A stretch of DNA of 64,000 nt from NCBI RefSeq assembly GCF_001005825.1, contig NZ_LBHV01000003.1:434001-498000 (forward strand), read 5' to 3'. The stretch is from Rhizobium sp. LC145 (GTDB lineage: Bacteria > Pseudomonadota > Alphaproteobacteria > Rhizobiales > Rhizobiaceae). Numbering within the stretch: the stretch's first letter is position 1; every line of letters begins with the position of its first letter. A program made the position numbers and the translations under genes. Shown in pieces: positions 28,043 to 36,364 of this stretch. A model generated the notes under the pieces. That model saw only the letters and a program-made list of their open reading frames with translations, had not been told where the DNA came from and made no database searches.

Positions 28043-28300
28043 TCAGGCTGCGGCGGGCAGCTTGGAGGCCAGATAGCCGGTCATGCTGTCGATACTGTCG
28101 AGGTTTTCCGGAATGATCTCCTCATCGGCGACCGTGATGCCATAGGTCGTTTCCAGGAAGGCGATGAGTTCGAGGACGCCGGTAGAGTCGATCACCCCGC
28201 TTTCCAGCAGCGACTGGCTGTTGGAAACCTCCGCATCGGCGCGAAACAGGAAATTCTCGGCGATGAATTCGCGCACGGCGGCCTCAAAGCGTTCGGTCAT
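28043..28300 (-). CDS. Acyl carrier protein
   Basis: An 85-residue acidic helical carrier protein. The phosphopantetheine attachment motif is in GVIDSTGVLEL (Ser after Asp), followed by the usual IAFLETTYGI helix. The start at 28298-28300 (MTERFEAAV) is family-like; the open frame extends upstream without support. It is first in a three-gene operon with an AMP ligase and a NadE-like amidase, typical of specialised rather than fatty-acid carriers, since no fabD, fabF or fabG genes are present. Confidence 0.9.
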   Translation of the reverse strand: MTERFEAAVREFIAENFLFRADAEVSNSQSLLESGVIDSTGVLELIAFLETTYGITVADEEIIPENLDSIDSMTGYLASKLPAAA

Positions 28301-28505
28301 CGAACAGTCCTCTCCAAAAGAAATCGTCCGCGCATGCTCATGCCGGTGAAGCGGCAAATACATGCGCGGCTTTTTACTGTGTTCATCTTGCGCGACAGTC
28401 CTGAATCTTTCGCTAATCCATCCCGTTTGTTTTGAGGGATTCCCGATTTTGCATCCAAAGACGCCCTCGCGCGTTGTTTCGCGAACTCAGTCAGCCGGGA
28501 CAGGC

Positions 28506-29282
28506 ATGAAGATCGCGACCTTCAACGTGAACGGCGTCAACGGCCGCCTCGATCTCCTGCTCGAATGGCTGGAAGAGGCCAGGCCCGATGTCGTCTGCCT
28601 GCAGGAACTGAAGGCGCCGCAGGAGAGGTTTCCCGCCGCGGCGATCGATAGGGCAGGCTACGGTGCGGTCTGGCACGGGCAGAAGAGCTGGAACGGCGTT
28701 GCGATCCTTGCCCGCGATGCCGATCCGATCGAAACCCGCCGGGAGCTTGCCGGCGATCCCGAGGACAGCCATAGCCGTTATATCGAGGCGGCAGTGCGCG
28801 GCGTTCTCGTCGCCTGCCTCTATGCGCCGAACGGCAATCCCGCACCCGGACCGAAGTTCGATTACAAGCTGCGCTGGTTCGAGCGTTTCCTCCTCCATGC
28901 GGCCGCACTTCTGGAAACCGGCGCGCCTGTGGTGCTTGCCGGCGATTTCAACATCATGCCGACCGATCTCGACGTCTATGCGCCGGAGCGCTGGCGGGAC
29001 GACGCGCTGTTCCGGCTGGAGGTCCGCGCGGCCTTCGCAATGCTTCTCGCGCAAGGCTGGACCGATGCCATCCGCACGCTCCACCCGGATGAACGCATCT
29101 ACACGTTCTGGGATTATTTCCGGAACGCCTGGGGCCGCAATGCGGGTCTGAGGCTTGATCACCTGCTTCTCAGCCCGTCACTCGTGCCGAACCTGCGGAG
29201 CGCTGGCGTCGATCGGCATATGCGCGGGCGGGACCGTGCCAGCGATCATGCGCCCGCCTGGATCGAACTCGATGCTGTCTAA
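28506..29282 (+). CDS. xthA: Exodeoxyribonuclease III / AP endonuclease family
   Basis: A 258-residue Mg-dependent exonuclease-endonuclease-phosphatase-family DNA repair enzyme. Characteristic elements are MKIATFNVNGVNGRL, CLQELKAPQERFP (metal-binding Glu), LYAPNGNP, AGDFNIMPTDLDVY (catalytic Asp and Asn), LRLDHLLLS and ASDHAPAWIEL (catalytic His). It should cleave at abasic sites and remove 3' blocks. ATG at 28506 matches the family N terminus. Its end overlaps the convergent GNAT gene by four bases. Rhizobia usually carry several paralogues, so the exact orthology is uncertain. Confidence 0.92.
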   Translation: MKIATFNVNGVNGRLDLLLEWLEEARPDVVCLQELKAPQERFPAAAIDRAGYGAVWHGQKSWNGVAILARDADPIETRRELAGDPEDSHSRYIEAAVRGVLVACLYAPNGNPAPGPKFDYKLRWFERFLLHAAALLETGAPVVLAGDFNIMPTDLDVYAPERWRDDALFRLEVRAAFAMLLAQGWTDAIRTLHPDERIYTFWDYFRNAWGRNAGLRLDHLLLSPSLVPNLRSAGVDRHMRGRDRASDHAPAWIELDAV

Positions 29283-30121
29283 ACGAGGCTGAGCGCCATT
29301 TCCGATTGGGTCATCCTGCTCTTGCGCCAGCCGATGCGGCGCATGAACCGATCGAAGAGGCCTTCCGGCAGGTTCTCGATGATATAGAGCTTGCGCCCGG
29401 GATAGAGCCCGGCAATCCCATCGGCCAGTGTCCGCCCCATGCCCTGCCTGCGGTATGCGGGATCGACGGCGAGGCCGTAAAGCCGCACGTCCTTGCCGCT
29501 GTCGTCCAAGAGCGCCGCCGCCTTGCCGTCGAAGGTGAAGCCCTTCAGCGGCGCCGCCCCCTTGCGGAAGCAGCGGGGATCGGTCTGCCAGGTGGGATTT
29601 GCATCCGCGAAGCGCTGGAGCATGTCCACCGCCATCTCGATGCCGCATTCGGCGGCTCGTCCCGCCTCCTGTGCGGCAAGCTTGCCGCTACGGCCGAAGC
29701 CCACCAGCTTGCGCGTCACCTCAAAGCCGAGGCCTCTGTAAAGTGCAGCGGCGCGCTCGTTGGAATTGATGACTTCCAGCACGAGCTTCCGCTCGCCGCG
29801 CTTTCGTGCCGCTTCGATCGTTTCCAGCATCACCTGCCGCCCGAAGCCCTTGCCGCGGATCGACGGGCCGACGCCAAGCGCGCTGATGCGGGAGATGTCG
29901 CCACGTCTCGCCACGAGCAGGATGCCGGCGGGTTTTTCGCCGTCGAAGAAGACTTCGCTGGCATCTAGGTCGATATCCTCGCGCTGGATGCGGAGGCGCA
30001 GCGCTTCCGGCTTTACGTTCACTGGCACCACATAGCCGGCGAAACCCTCGGTGAAACCGGCGGCGGCTTCCTCCAGGCTGCAGCCGGAAAGAAGGCGGCT
30101 TGCGCCTGACACTCTATCCAT
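29279..30121 (-). CDS. Double GNAT-domain acetyltransferase
   Basis: A 280-residue protein with two acetyl-CoA-binding GNAT modules. The first (about residues 5-145) has GVGPSIRGKGFGRQVM and NSNERAAALYRGLGF. The second (about 150-280) has LAVDPAYRRQGMGRTLADG. The start at 30119-30121 is selected by GAGAGGAG about seven bases upstream. The hydroxyacid dehydrogenase gene begins on the same strand 13 bases further upstream at its 3' end, so the two may be cotranscribed. The substrate is unknown. Confidence 0.88.
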   Translation of the reverse strand: MDRVSGASRLLSGCSLEEAAAGFTEGFAGYVVPVNVKPEALRLRIQREDIDLDASEVFFDGEKPAGILLVARRGDISRISALGVGPSIRGKGFGRQVMLETIEAARKRGERKLVLEVINSNERAAALYRGLGFEVTRKLVGFGRSGKLAAQEAGRAAECGIEMAVDMLQRFADANPTWQTDPRCFRKGAAPLKGFTFDGKAAALLDDSGKDVRLYGLAVDPAYRRQGMGRTLADGIAGLYPGRKLYIIENLPEGLFDRFMRRIGWRKSRMTQSEMALSLV

Positions 30122-30134
30122 GTCCGAGCTCCTC

Positions 30135-31088
30135 TCACAGGGCGTTGGAAGGACTGCCTTTCTCGAAATTCTCGATATTGCCGACCACCTGCGCCCAGAG
30201 CGCCTGCATGGCCTCATCGCTCGCCCAGGCGACATGCGGGGTGACGATTACGTTCGGCCGCTCCAGCACTTTCAGCAGAGGATTGTCAGGGGCCGGCGGT
30301 TCTTTGGTCAAAACGTCGAAACCCGCTCCGGCGATGAGGCCTTCGTCGAGCGCCTGCACCAGCGCTGCCTCGTTCACCAGCCCGCCGCGCGCCGTGTTGA
30401 TGATGAGCGGCTTCCGCTTCATCCTCTGGAATTCCGGCATGCCGATCAGGTCGCGCGTCGCAGGCGTCAGCGGCATGTGCAGGGTGATGATGTCGGCCGT
30501 CTCGATAACCTCGTGGAAGGGCGTGTAACCGGTCTCGATCGAGCTGGCGTCCTTGCGGGCCGCGAAGACCGGCTTTATGCCGAAGGCCTCGCCGATCCGA
30601 GCCACCGATTTGCCGAGCGCGCCGCGTCCGAAAATGCCGAGCACCGAGCCGGATAGATCGCGGATGGGATGATTGAAGAAGCAGAACTGGTTGGCGCGCT
30701 GCCACTCGCCGGCGATCACGTCCTGCCGGTAGCCGGTGATCGAGCGCCTGAGCGCGAAGATCAGCGCGAAAGTATGTTCCGGCACGGTGTTGACTGCATA
30801 GCCCCGGACGTTCGAAACGGTGATGCCGCGCTCCTTGGCGGCGGCAAGGTCGATCACGTCGTAGCCCGTCGCCGTCACGGCGATCATCTTCAGGCGGCTC
30901 GCCCCGGCAATCGCATCGGCCCGGATCGGCGCCTTGTTGGTGACCGCGATATCGGCATCCGCTATGCGCGCGGCCACGTCCTCGGGAGCCGTCTTGCCGT
31001 ATTCCACCCATTCATGGGGAAAATCCGGCCGGTCGATCGAAACCGACGGGCCGATCGTGTCCCGATCCAGGAATACGATTTTCAGCAT
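30135..31088 (-). CDS. D-2-hydroxyacid dehydrogenase
   Basis: A 317-residue NAD(P)-dependent reductase of the glycerate/phosphoglycerate dehydrogenase family. The Rossmann motif GRGALGKSVARIGEAFG is near residue 150. The catalytic triad is seen as Arg in NTARGGLVNE, a Glu in the LTKEPPAPDNPLL segment and His in VTPHVAWAS. Close relatives reduce hydroxypyruvate or glyoxylate, so glycerate dehydrogenase is likeliest; other 2-keto acids remain possible. It precedes the double-GNAT gene by 13 bases. Confidence 0.92.
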   Translation of the reverse strand: MLKIVFLDRDTIGPSVSIDRPDFPHEWVEYGKTAPEDVAARIADADIAVTNKAPIRADAIAGASRLKMIAVTATGYDVIDLAAAKERGITVSNVRGYAVNTVPEHTFALIFALRRSITGYRQDVIAGEWQRANQFCFFNHPIRDLSGSVLGIFGRGALGKSVARIGEAFGIKPVFAARKDASSIETGYTPFHEVIETADIITLHMPLTPATRDLIGMPEFQRMKRKPLIINTARGGLVNEAALVQALDEGLIAGAGFDVLTKEPPAPDNPLLKVLERPNVIVTPHVAWASDEAMQALWAQVVGNIENFEKGSPSNAL

Positions 31089-31204
31089 TCTCCACCCCGC
31101 ATCACCGTCTTATGCGGTCGATCTGTAGATCATCCAGAAGAGACAGGAAATAGGGGAACGGCTTCGCGGCCTGTCTGGCTGGTGGGGAAGATGGAATTGG
31201 AGAA

Positions 31205-31280
31205 TGGTGCCGCTTACGTGACTCGAACACGTGACCCCATCATTACGAATGATGTGCTCTACCGACTGAGCTAAAGCGGC
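31205..31280 (-). tRNA. tRNA-Thr (anticodon CGT)
   Basis: Read on the minus strand, the 76-base gene pairs GCCGCTT (31274-31280) with AAGCGGC (31209-31215), followed by discriminator A and an encoded CCA (31205-31207). The anticodon loop TTCGTAA gives CGT, reading ACG codons. Confidence 0.97.
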
Positions 31281-31407
31281 CCTGGCAGCGCCGGGGGCCG
31301 GGCTGCAATGTGATGCGGCTGATACAGGCAATGTCTTGCGATTTCAAGATGGGATTCGCCTGTAAGAATGATTTTCCCGATGAAGGCGGTCATCCTCCGA
31401 ATGCCCG

Positions 31408-32364
31408 TCAGGTGACAAGCCGCTTGCGCGCCGCGAGATATTCCCGTTCCAGCCGGTCCACGAGCGCCGAAACCGGAACGATCTCGTTGACCGCGCCCAC
31501 GCCCTGGCCCGCGCCCCAGATTTCCTTCCAGGCCTTGGCGCCGGTCGTGGCCTTCTCGAAATCCATCTTGGAGGGATCGGCAAGCGGCAGGGCGTCCGGG
31601 TCCATGCCCATCGCCCGGATCGAGCCTTTCAGATAGTTGCCGTGGATACCGGTGAAATAGTTCGAGTAGACGACGTCGGCCGCATTGCTGTCGACGATCA
31701 TCTGCTTGTAGCCGTCGATGGCGCGCGCCTCGTCGGTGGCGATGAAGGGCGAGCCGATATAGGCCATGTCGGCCCCCATGGCTTCCGCCGCCAGGATCGC
31801 CCCGCCCGTGGCGATCGCCCCGGCAAGCAGCACCGGCCCGTCAAACCACTGGCGGATTTCCTGCACCAGCGCGAAGGGCGAAAGCGTACCGGCGTGGCCG
31901 CCCGCGCCGGCCGCCACCGCGATCAGCCCGTCGGCGCCCTTGCGGATCGCCGAATTGGCGTGCCGGTTGTTGATGACGTCGTGCAGCACGATGCCGCCAT
32001 AGGAATGCACCGCCGCGTTCACCTCCGGCACCGCGCCGAGCGAGGAGATGACGATCGGCACCTTGTATTTCACACACAACATCAGGTCGTGTTCCAGCCT
32101 CTTGTTGGAGGTATGGACGATCTGGTTGACGGCAAACGGCGCCGCCGGACGCTCGGGATGGTTTGCATCATGGGCGGCAAGCTCTTCCGTGATCATCGCC
32201 AGCCATTCGTCGAGCTGGCTTTCCGGCCGGGCGTTGAGCGCGGGAAAGGAGCCGACGACGCCCGCCTTGCACTGCGCGAGCGTCAGTGCGGGGTGCGAGA
32301 TGATGAACAGCGGCGAGGCGACGACCGGCAGGCGCAGCCTCTCTTTCAGTACCGGCGGAAGCAT
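31408..32364 (-). CDS. Nitronate monooxygenase family flavoprotein
   Basis: A 318-residue TIM-barrel FMN enzyme of the 2-nitropropane dioxygenase family, oxidising alkyl nitronates such as toxic propionate 3-nitronate. Typical elements are PLFIISHPALTLAQCKAG, AAGAGGHAGTLSPFAL with the catalytic His, and LAGAIATGGAILAAEAMGAD for FMN phosphate binding. A 20-base palindrome lies 22 bases upstream of the start codon and probably binds a regulator. In proteobacteria such enzymes often belong to fatty-acid or branched-chain catabolic regulons, which fits the similar palindrome near fadD. Confidence 0.9.
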   Translation of the reverse strand: MLPPVLKERLRLPVVASPLFIISHPALTLAQCKAGVVGSFPALNARPESQLDEWLAMITEELAAHDANHPERPAAPFAVNQIVHTSNKRLEHDLMLCVKYKVPIVISSLGAVPEVNAAVHSYGGIVLHDVINNRHANSAIRKGADGLIAVAAGAGGHAGTLSPFALVQEIRQWFDGPVLLAGAIATGGAILAAEAMGADMAYIGSPFIATDEARAIDGYKQMIVDSNAADVVYSNYFTGIHGNYLKGSIRAMGMDPDALPLADPSKMDFEKATTGAKAWKEIWGAGQGVGAVNEIVPVSALVDRLEREYLAARKRLVT

Positions 32365-32385
32365 GGCGGAATGAACCCTCCCGAA

Positions 32386-32405
32386 TTACGTTTACGCAAA
32401 CGTAA
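32386..32405. promoter_or_regulatory. Palindromic operator candidate of the nitronate monooxygenase gene
   Basis: TTACGTTT-ACGC-AAACGTAA is a perfect 8-base inverted repeat. It lies just upstream of the minus-strand start codon at 32364 and would overlap the promoter. It shares the ACGT half-sites of the palindrome upstream of fadD. Confidence 0.6.
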
Positions 32406-32630
32406 GAATGACTAGCAGATGCATCGCTCCACGAAAAGCCGGTGGAAAAAATTCTAGTGCGCCGCATTGCCAACAACATCGCCGGCTTTGTGCTTTCAAG
32501 GCGGGGCCATGGAGGGTACGGAAAAGCTTGCGGAAAATGCCTCGCGCTTGCAGTTCCGCGGAGGAAAGATTAACCAATCGTGAATGTCCGTGATCCTGCG
32601 GAACACGAAGAGAAGAATGAAGGACCGGCA

Positions 32631-33803
32631 GTGAGCGGTTTGGAAACGGCCATCAGGAATGCGCTGGAGCGTTCGGACCGGACGGACGCGGAGACCCGCG
32701 CCCGTATCTATCAGTCCGCGCGCGAGGCGCTGGATGCGGGGTTGCGTAAGCAGGGCGTGACGGATACCCAGGTGGTGGCCGCCCAGCGGCAGCGGCTGGA
32801 AGGAAAGATCCGCGAGATCGAGATGGAGGAGCGAGGCCGCGTGGCGCAGCCTGTGGCGCCGCAACCGCCCGTTCCGCAGCAGCCTGCCGCTCAGTTCTCC
32901 GTCGATCCGCCCGTGGCGCCTGTCACCAGGGTGCCCGAGCCGCATGGAGGCGTGCTCCTTGGCGGGCAGACCCGCGACGCGAGCCCGAAACCGGCAGGTC
33001 CCGCCGCCGCACCAGTACTCGCACCCGCCGGCGATCTCGGCAGCCTCGGTGCCGCACGCCCGGAACGGGCAGAGCCGGCGCCGGAACCGAAGGCTGCCGA
33101 CCGCAAGAGAAGCGGGCGTACCGCCGATCGCGACCTCGATGTTCCCCCCGAACGGGCCGCCAAGCCGCGCCGCCGGCGTGGCTGGGTGTCGCGGCTTGCG
33201 GTCTGGGGCCTTTGCCTTGCCGTTCTCGGCGGTGCTGCCTGGTGGGTCTACAGTTCCGAGATCGTGCAGGGAGTGATCCGGCAGGCCACCAATGCCGGCG
33301 GGCAACCGGCAACCGGCAACGGCGCGCCGGAACTCGATCCGCAGCAGGGCTTTTCCGCCGATTGGGCCGAGGTTTTCGTGCCGGAGAACATGGCGGCACT
33401 TCAGCCGGCCGCTCAGGCGAGGCTGGAAGCCGTCGCCGCTTCGGAAGGCCCGGCTGTTCGCATCCTTTCCGCTACGCCGAACGAGGCCGGCGATGTTGCG
33501 GTCCAGGTGCCGGTGGAGCTCCTGAGGGAGATGGCCGGCAAGAGCTCGACCGTTGCGTTGACGCTGCAGTCCGGCGCGAACCGTTCGGTGCACCTGGCGG
33601 TGCGCTGCGATTTCGGAAGTCTCGGAGACTGCTCGCGCCACCGCTTCACCGCAACGCAGGAAAAGACGGACGCTCTCTTCCAGGTGAGCTTCGATCGCTC
33701 GCTCGTGCCCAACAGCCCCGGCCGCATCCTCATCAATACGGGGCTGGACGGCCCGGACCAGCCGCTCCTGCTCTATTCGGTCCGCATCCTGCCCGGCCAG
33801 TAA
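32631..33803 (+). CDS. Proline/alanine-rich single-span membrane protein, unknown function
   Basis: A 390-residue protein of unknown function. An N-terminal charged helical segment (about residues 1-65) precedes a long Pro/Ala-rich linker. A basic stretch AAKPRRRRG is followed by one membrane helix (about 190-215) and a C-terminal globular, presumably periplasmic domain (about 240-390) with two Cys (RCDFGSLGDCSRHRF). The GTG at 32631 has AAGGA six bases upstream and gives VSGLETAIRNAL at the N terminus; a GTG at 32580 without a ribosome-binding site is an alternative. The topology suggests a cytoplasmic interaction domain tethered to an envelope sensor or scaffold. Confidence 0.78.
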   Translation: MSGLETAIRNALERSDRTDAETRARIYQSAREALDAGLRKQGVTDTQVVAAQRQRLEGKIREIEMEERGRVAQPVAPQPPVPQQPAAQFSVDPPVAPVTRVPEPHGGVLLGGQTRDASPKPAGPAAAPVLAPAGDLGSLGAARPERAEPAPEPKAADRKRSGRTADRDLDVPPERAAKPRRRRGWVSRLAVWGLCLAVLGGAAWWVYSSEIVQGVIRQATNAGGQPATGNGAPELDPQQGFSADWAEVFVPENMAALQPAAQARLEAVAASEGPAVRILSATPNEAGDVAVQVPVELLREMAGKSSTVALTLQSGANRSVHLAVRCDFGSLGDCSRHRFTATQEKTDALFQVSFDRSLVPNSPGRILINTGLDGPDQPLLLYSVRILPGQ

Positions 33804-33822
33804 GCCCGGTTGCCAGGTAAGC

Positions 33823-33858
33823 CGGTTACTTGAGGAAGCCCAGTTACTTGAGGAAACC
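33823..33858. repeat. 18-base tandem duplication at the 3' end of ppk2
   Basis: Two 18-base units (33823-33840 and 33841-33858) differ at only two positions. The second unit contains the last four codons and stop of the ppk2 gene on the minus strand. The first repeats GFLK-stop just beyond it. Confidence 0.9.
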
Positions 33859-34725
33859 AGGGCCCGTTCCGAGAATCTTGCCGTCGATCTCGCCGATCGC
33901 CTGCTTGTCCTTCCCCTCGTAGTCCAGCGAGCGGAGAATGTGGCGGATGACATTGATGCGGGCCCGGCGCTTGTCGTTGGCCCGCACCACCACCCAGGGA
34001 GCCTGGTCCTTGTGGGTCCTTTCCAGCATCACGTCGCGCTTCTCGGTGTAGTCGTCCCACTTGTTCAGCGCGGCGATGTCCATCGGCGAAAGCTTCCACA
34101 CCTTCAGGGGATCGTGCCGGCGGTCGTGGAAGCGCTTCAGCTGCATCTCGCGGCCGATGCTCAGATAGAACTTGTGGAAGAGAATGCCCTCATCCACGAT
34201 CGTATCCTCGAAGCGGGGCGTTGCCTTCAGGAAATCCTTGTACTGCTGGGGCGTGCAGAACCCCATGACCGGCTCTACGCCCGCGCGATTGTACCAGGAG
34301 CGGTCGAAGAGCACGATTTCGCCGGCTGTCGGGAAATGCGCGATATAACGCTGGAAATACCACTCGCCGGCTTCCGTCTCGGTCGGCTTGTTGAGTGCGA
34401 CCACCCGCGCCGAACGAGGGTTGAGATAGGCGTGGATCGAGAAGATCGTGCCGCCCTTGCCGGCCGCATCGCGGCCCTCGAAGAGCGCCATGAGCCGCTT
34501 GCCGGTAGCCTTCAGCCAGAACTGGACCTTGACGAGCTCGATCTGGAGTTTTTCCAGTTCCTTGTTGTATTTGTCCTTGTCCATCTTGTCGTCGTAAGGG
34601 TAGTCGCCCGAGGCGAGCGCCTTGTCCTCAATCCAGCCGGGAAGCTTGGGGTCGTCGATGTCGAAGAGGCGCGTCTTGCCGCCGATCTCCAGTTCTACCG
34701 TTCGGCTCTGGCCGCTTGCATCCAT
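33844..34725 (-). CDS. ppk2: Polyphosphate kinase 2
   Basis: A 293-residue PPK2 that transfers phosphate between polyphosphate and nucleoside diphosphates. The Walker A motif [11 protein letters not shown] is at about residues 82-92 and the Walker B/lid segment reads [14 protein letters not shown]. The C-terminal [15 protein letters not shown] helix is typical of class I, single-domain enzymes, which favour NDP phosphorylation. It sits immediately upstream of the phosphate regulon on the opposite strand, a sensible place for polyphosphate metabolism. The 3' end carries a small tandem duplication. Confidence 0.95.
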   Translation of the reverse strand: MDASGQSRTVELEIGGKTRLFDIDDPKLPGWIEDKALASGDYPYDDKMDKDKYNKELEKLQIELVKVQFWLKATGKRLMALFEGRDAAGKGGTIFSIHAYLNPRSARVVALNKPTETEAGEWYFQRYIAHFPTAGEIVLFDRSWYNRAGVEPVMGFCTPQQYKDFLKATPRFEDTIVDEGILFHKFYLSIGREMQLKRFHDRRHDPLKVWKLSPMDIAALNKWDDYTEKRDVMLERTHKDQAPWVVVRANDKRRARINVIRHILRSLDYEGKDKQAIGEIDGKILGTGPGFLK

Positions 34726-34889
34726 GATTGTCCTCTCCCTTTCTTCCTCGATGGCGGGCGCCGCTGCCCCGGCCTTACCGGGCGTTTCGCGAATGCAATT
34801 TATACTCTATCCCCACTCGGACAATGTATATCTGTCATGATAGGGCTATATGAGCGCCCGTTCATCGGTCGAGATGTGGGATTGCGGCT

Positions 34890-36170
34890 TTGGAAAGAGT
34901 GCTGACGAGATGGCGGCAGGCCGGGAGGGAGTTTCTCCTCCATTTGGCCGAAAGGGTGGAGAGGGAACGGATTCTTCTCCTCCTCGTCTCGCTCCTGGCA
35001 TTGCTGGCTTTCGTCCTGGGGCTGACGGGCATCGAGGCCGCGCTCGGCTGGCTTTTGCTGGGGACGGCCATTCTCGCCCGCGCGCCCGCCGCCGAGCCTG
35101 ATGAGGCGCCGGCCGTGGAGCCTTTCGAACCGCGGCGGATTTCCGATCCGCTGCCGGATGTCGCCGCAACGCTCGGCGCACTCGATGCGCCCGCTTTCGT
35201 GCTCGGCCGCGATGCGACCGTTCTCTTCCAGAACCGCGCCGCCGAAAAGGCGTTCGGCACCCTGCCGCCCGGCTCGCATATCTCCGCCCGGCTCCGTTCG
35301 CCGGGTATTCTCGACATGGTGCGCGAAACCATGGCGACCGGCGAACCCAATCAGATCGAGCATTCCGAGCGCCTGCCTTCCGAGCGGGTCTTCGTCCTGC
35401 GGATCGCCCCCATCGAGCTTGCCGAACCGCCACCGACGGCGGGAAAGCTCTATCTCCTGTCCTTCCGCGACGTATCGGAATTGCGCCGCATCGACCGTAT
35501 GCGTTCGGATTTCGTCGCCAATGCCAGCCATGAACTGCGCACGCCGCTCGCATCCTTGCGCGGCTTCATCGAAACCCTGCAGGGGCCGGCGCGTGCCGAT
35601 CCTGCCGCGCAGGATCGCTTTCTCGGCATCATGCTCGATCAGGCCACCCGCATGAGCAGGCTCGTGGACGATCTGCTTTCGCTCTCGCGGCTGGAGCTGA
35701 AATCGCACATCGCTCCGGATGAGAGCGTCGATCTGGTGCCACTGCTCGGCCATGTGAGGGACTCGCTCGTGCCCTTGGCCGACGATCTCGGGGTCGAGAT
35801 CCGCATGCATCTGCCCGAAGGCAAGGTCGAGGTGCTCGGAGATCGCGACGAACTCGTTCAGGTCTTTGAAAACCTTATCGAGAACGCCTGCAAATACGGG
35901 CAGGAGGGAAAGGCCGTCGACGTGTACCTGCGCAACGACGCGTCTCAGCCCGTCGAGGTGAGCGTCGTCGATCAGGGACCCGGCATTCCGGCCGAACATG
36001 TGCCGCGCCTCACCGAGCGGTTTTACAGGGTCAGCGTGGCCGACAGCCGGTCCAAAAAAGGCACGGGATTGGGGCTTGCGATCGTCAAGCATATCCTCAC
36101 CCGCCATCGCGCCAGGCTGCTCGTCAGGTCCGAAATCGGCAGGGGAACGGACTTCACGGTGCGCTTTTGA
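34890..36170 (+). CDS. phoR: Phosphate regulon sensor histidine kinase
   Basis: A 426-residue inner-membrane kinase of the PhoR-PhoB system. A short N-terminal membrane region (about residues 27-65) has almost no periplasmic domain, then a PAS-like domain (about 95-195), the H box NASHELRTPL (His214), the N box NLIENACKYG, the G1 box DQGPGIP and the G2 box GTGLGLAIVKHIL. It would sense phosphate through contacts with PstSCAB and PhoU rather than a ligand. The start is either TTG 34890 or GTG 34899; neither has a strong ribosome-binding site. It heads the pho-pst cluster. Confidence 0.95.
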   Translation: MERVLTRWRQAGREFLLHLAERVERERILLLLVSLLALLAFVLGLTGIEAALGWLLLGTAILARAPAAEPDEAPAVEPFEPRRISDPLPDVAATLGALDAPAFVLGRDATVLFQNRAAEKAFGTLPPGSHISARLRSPGILDMVRETMATGEPNQIEHSERLPSERVFVLRIAPIELAEPPPTAGKLYLLSFRDVSELRRIDRMRSDFVANASHELRTPLASLRGFIETLQGPARADPAAQDRFLGIMLDQATRMSRLVDDLLSLSRLELKSHIAPDESVDLVPLLGHVRDSLVPLADDLGVEIRMHLPEGKVEVLGDRDELVQVFENLIENACKYGQEGKAVDVYLRNDASQPVEVSVVDQGPGIPAEHVPRLTERFYRVSVADSRSKKGTGLGLAIVKHILTRHRARLLVRSEIGRGTDFTVRF

Positions 36171-36231
36171 CATGAAACCGTGAAGGTTCCACGGGTAACT
36201 GAAATTTTTACTTATAAATCAAATGCTTATG

Positions 36232-36249
36232 TTGTCACAAATGTTTCAT
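36232..36249 (+). promoter_or_regulatory. Pho box upstream of pstS
   Basis: TTGTCAC (36232-36238), AAAT, GTTTCAT (36243-36249) is a pair of seven-base direct repeats with a four-base spacer. It matches the PhoB box consensus (CTGTCAT-N4-CTGTCAT), about 115 bases upstream of pstS. Confidence 0.78.
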
Positions 36250-36364
36250 CGAACTGACATAAAAGGGAGATGCAACAGCGGCTAAGAGAGGCGAGCCGAA
36301 GTGTCGGCGAGAGCGAGAGCCGGTAACGGCCGCATTCACACAAGCCCATAATGGGAGATTTCTG

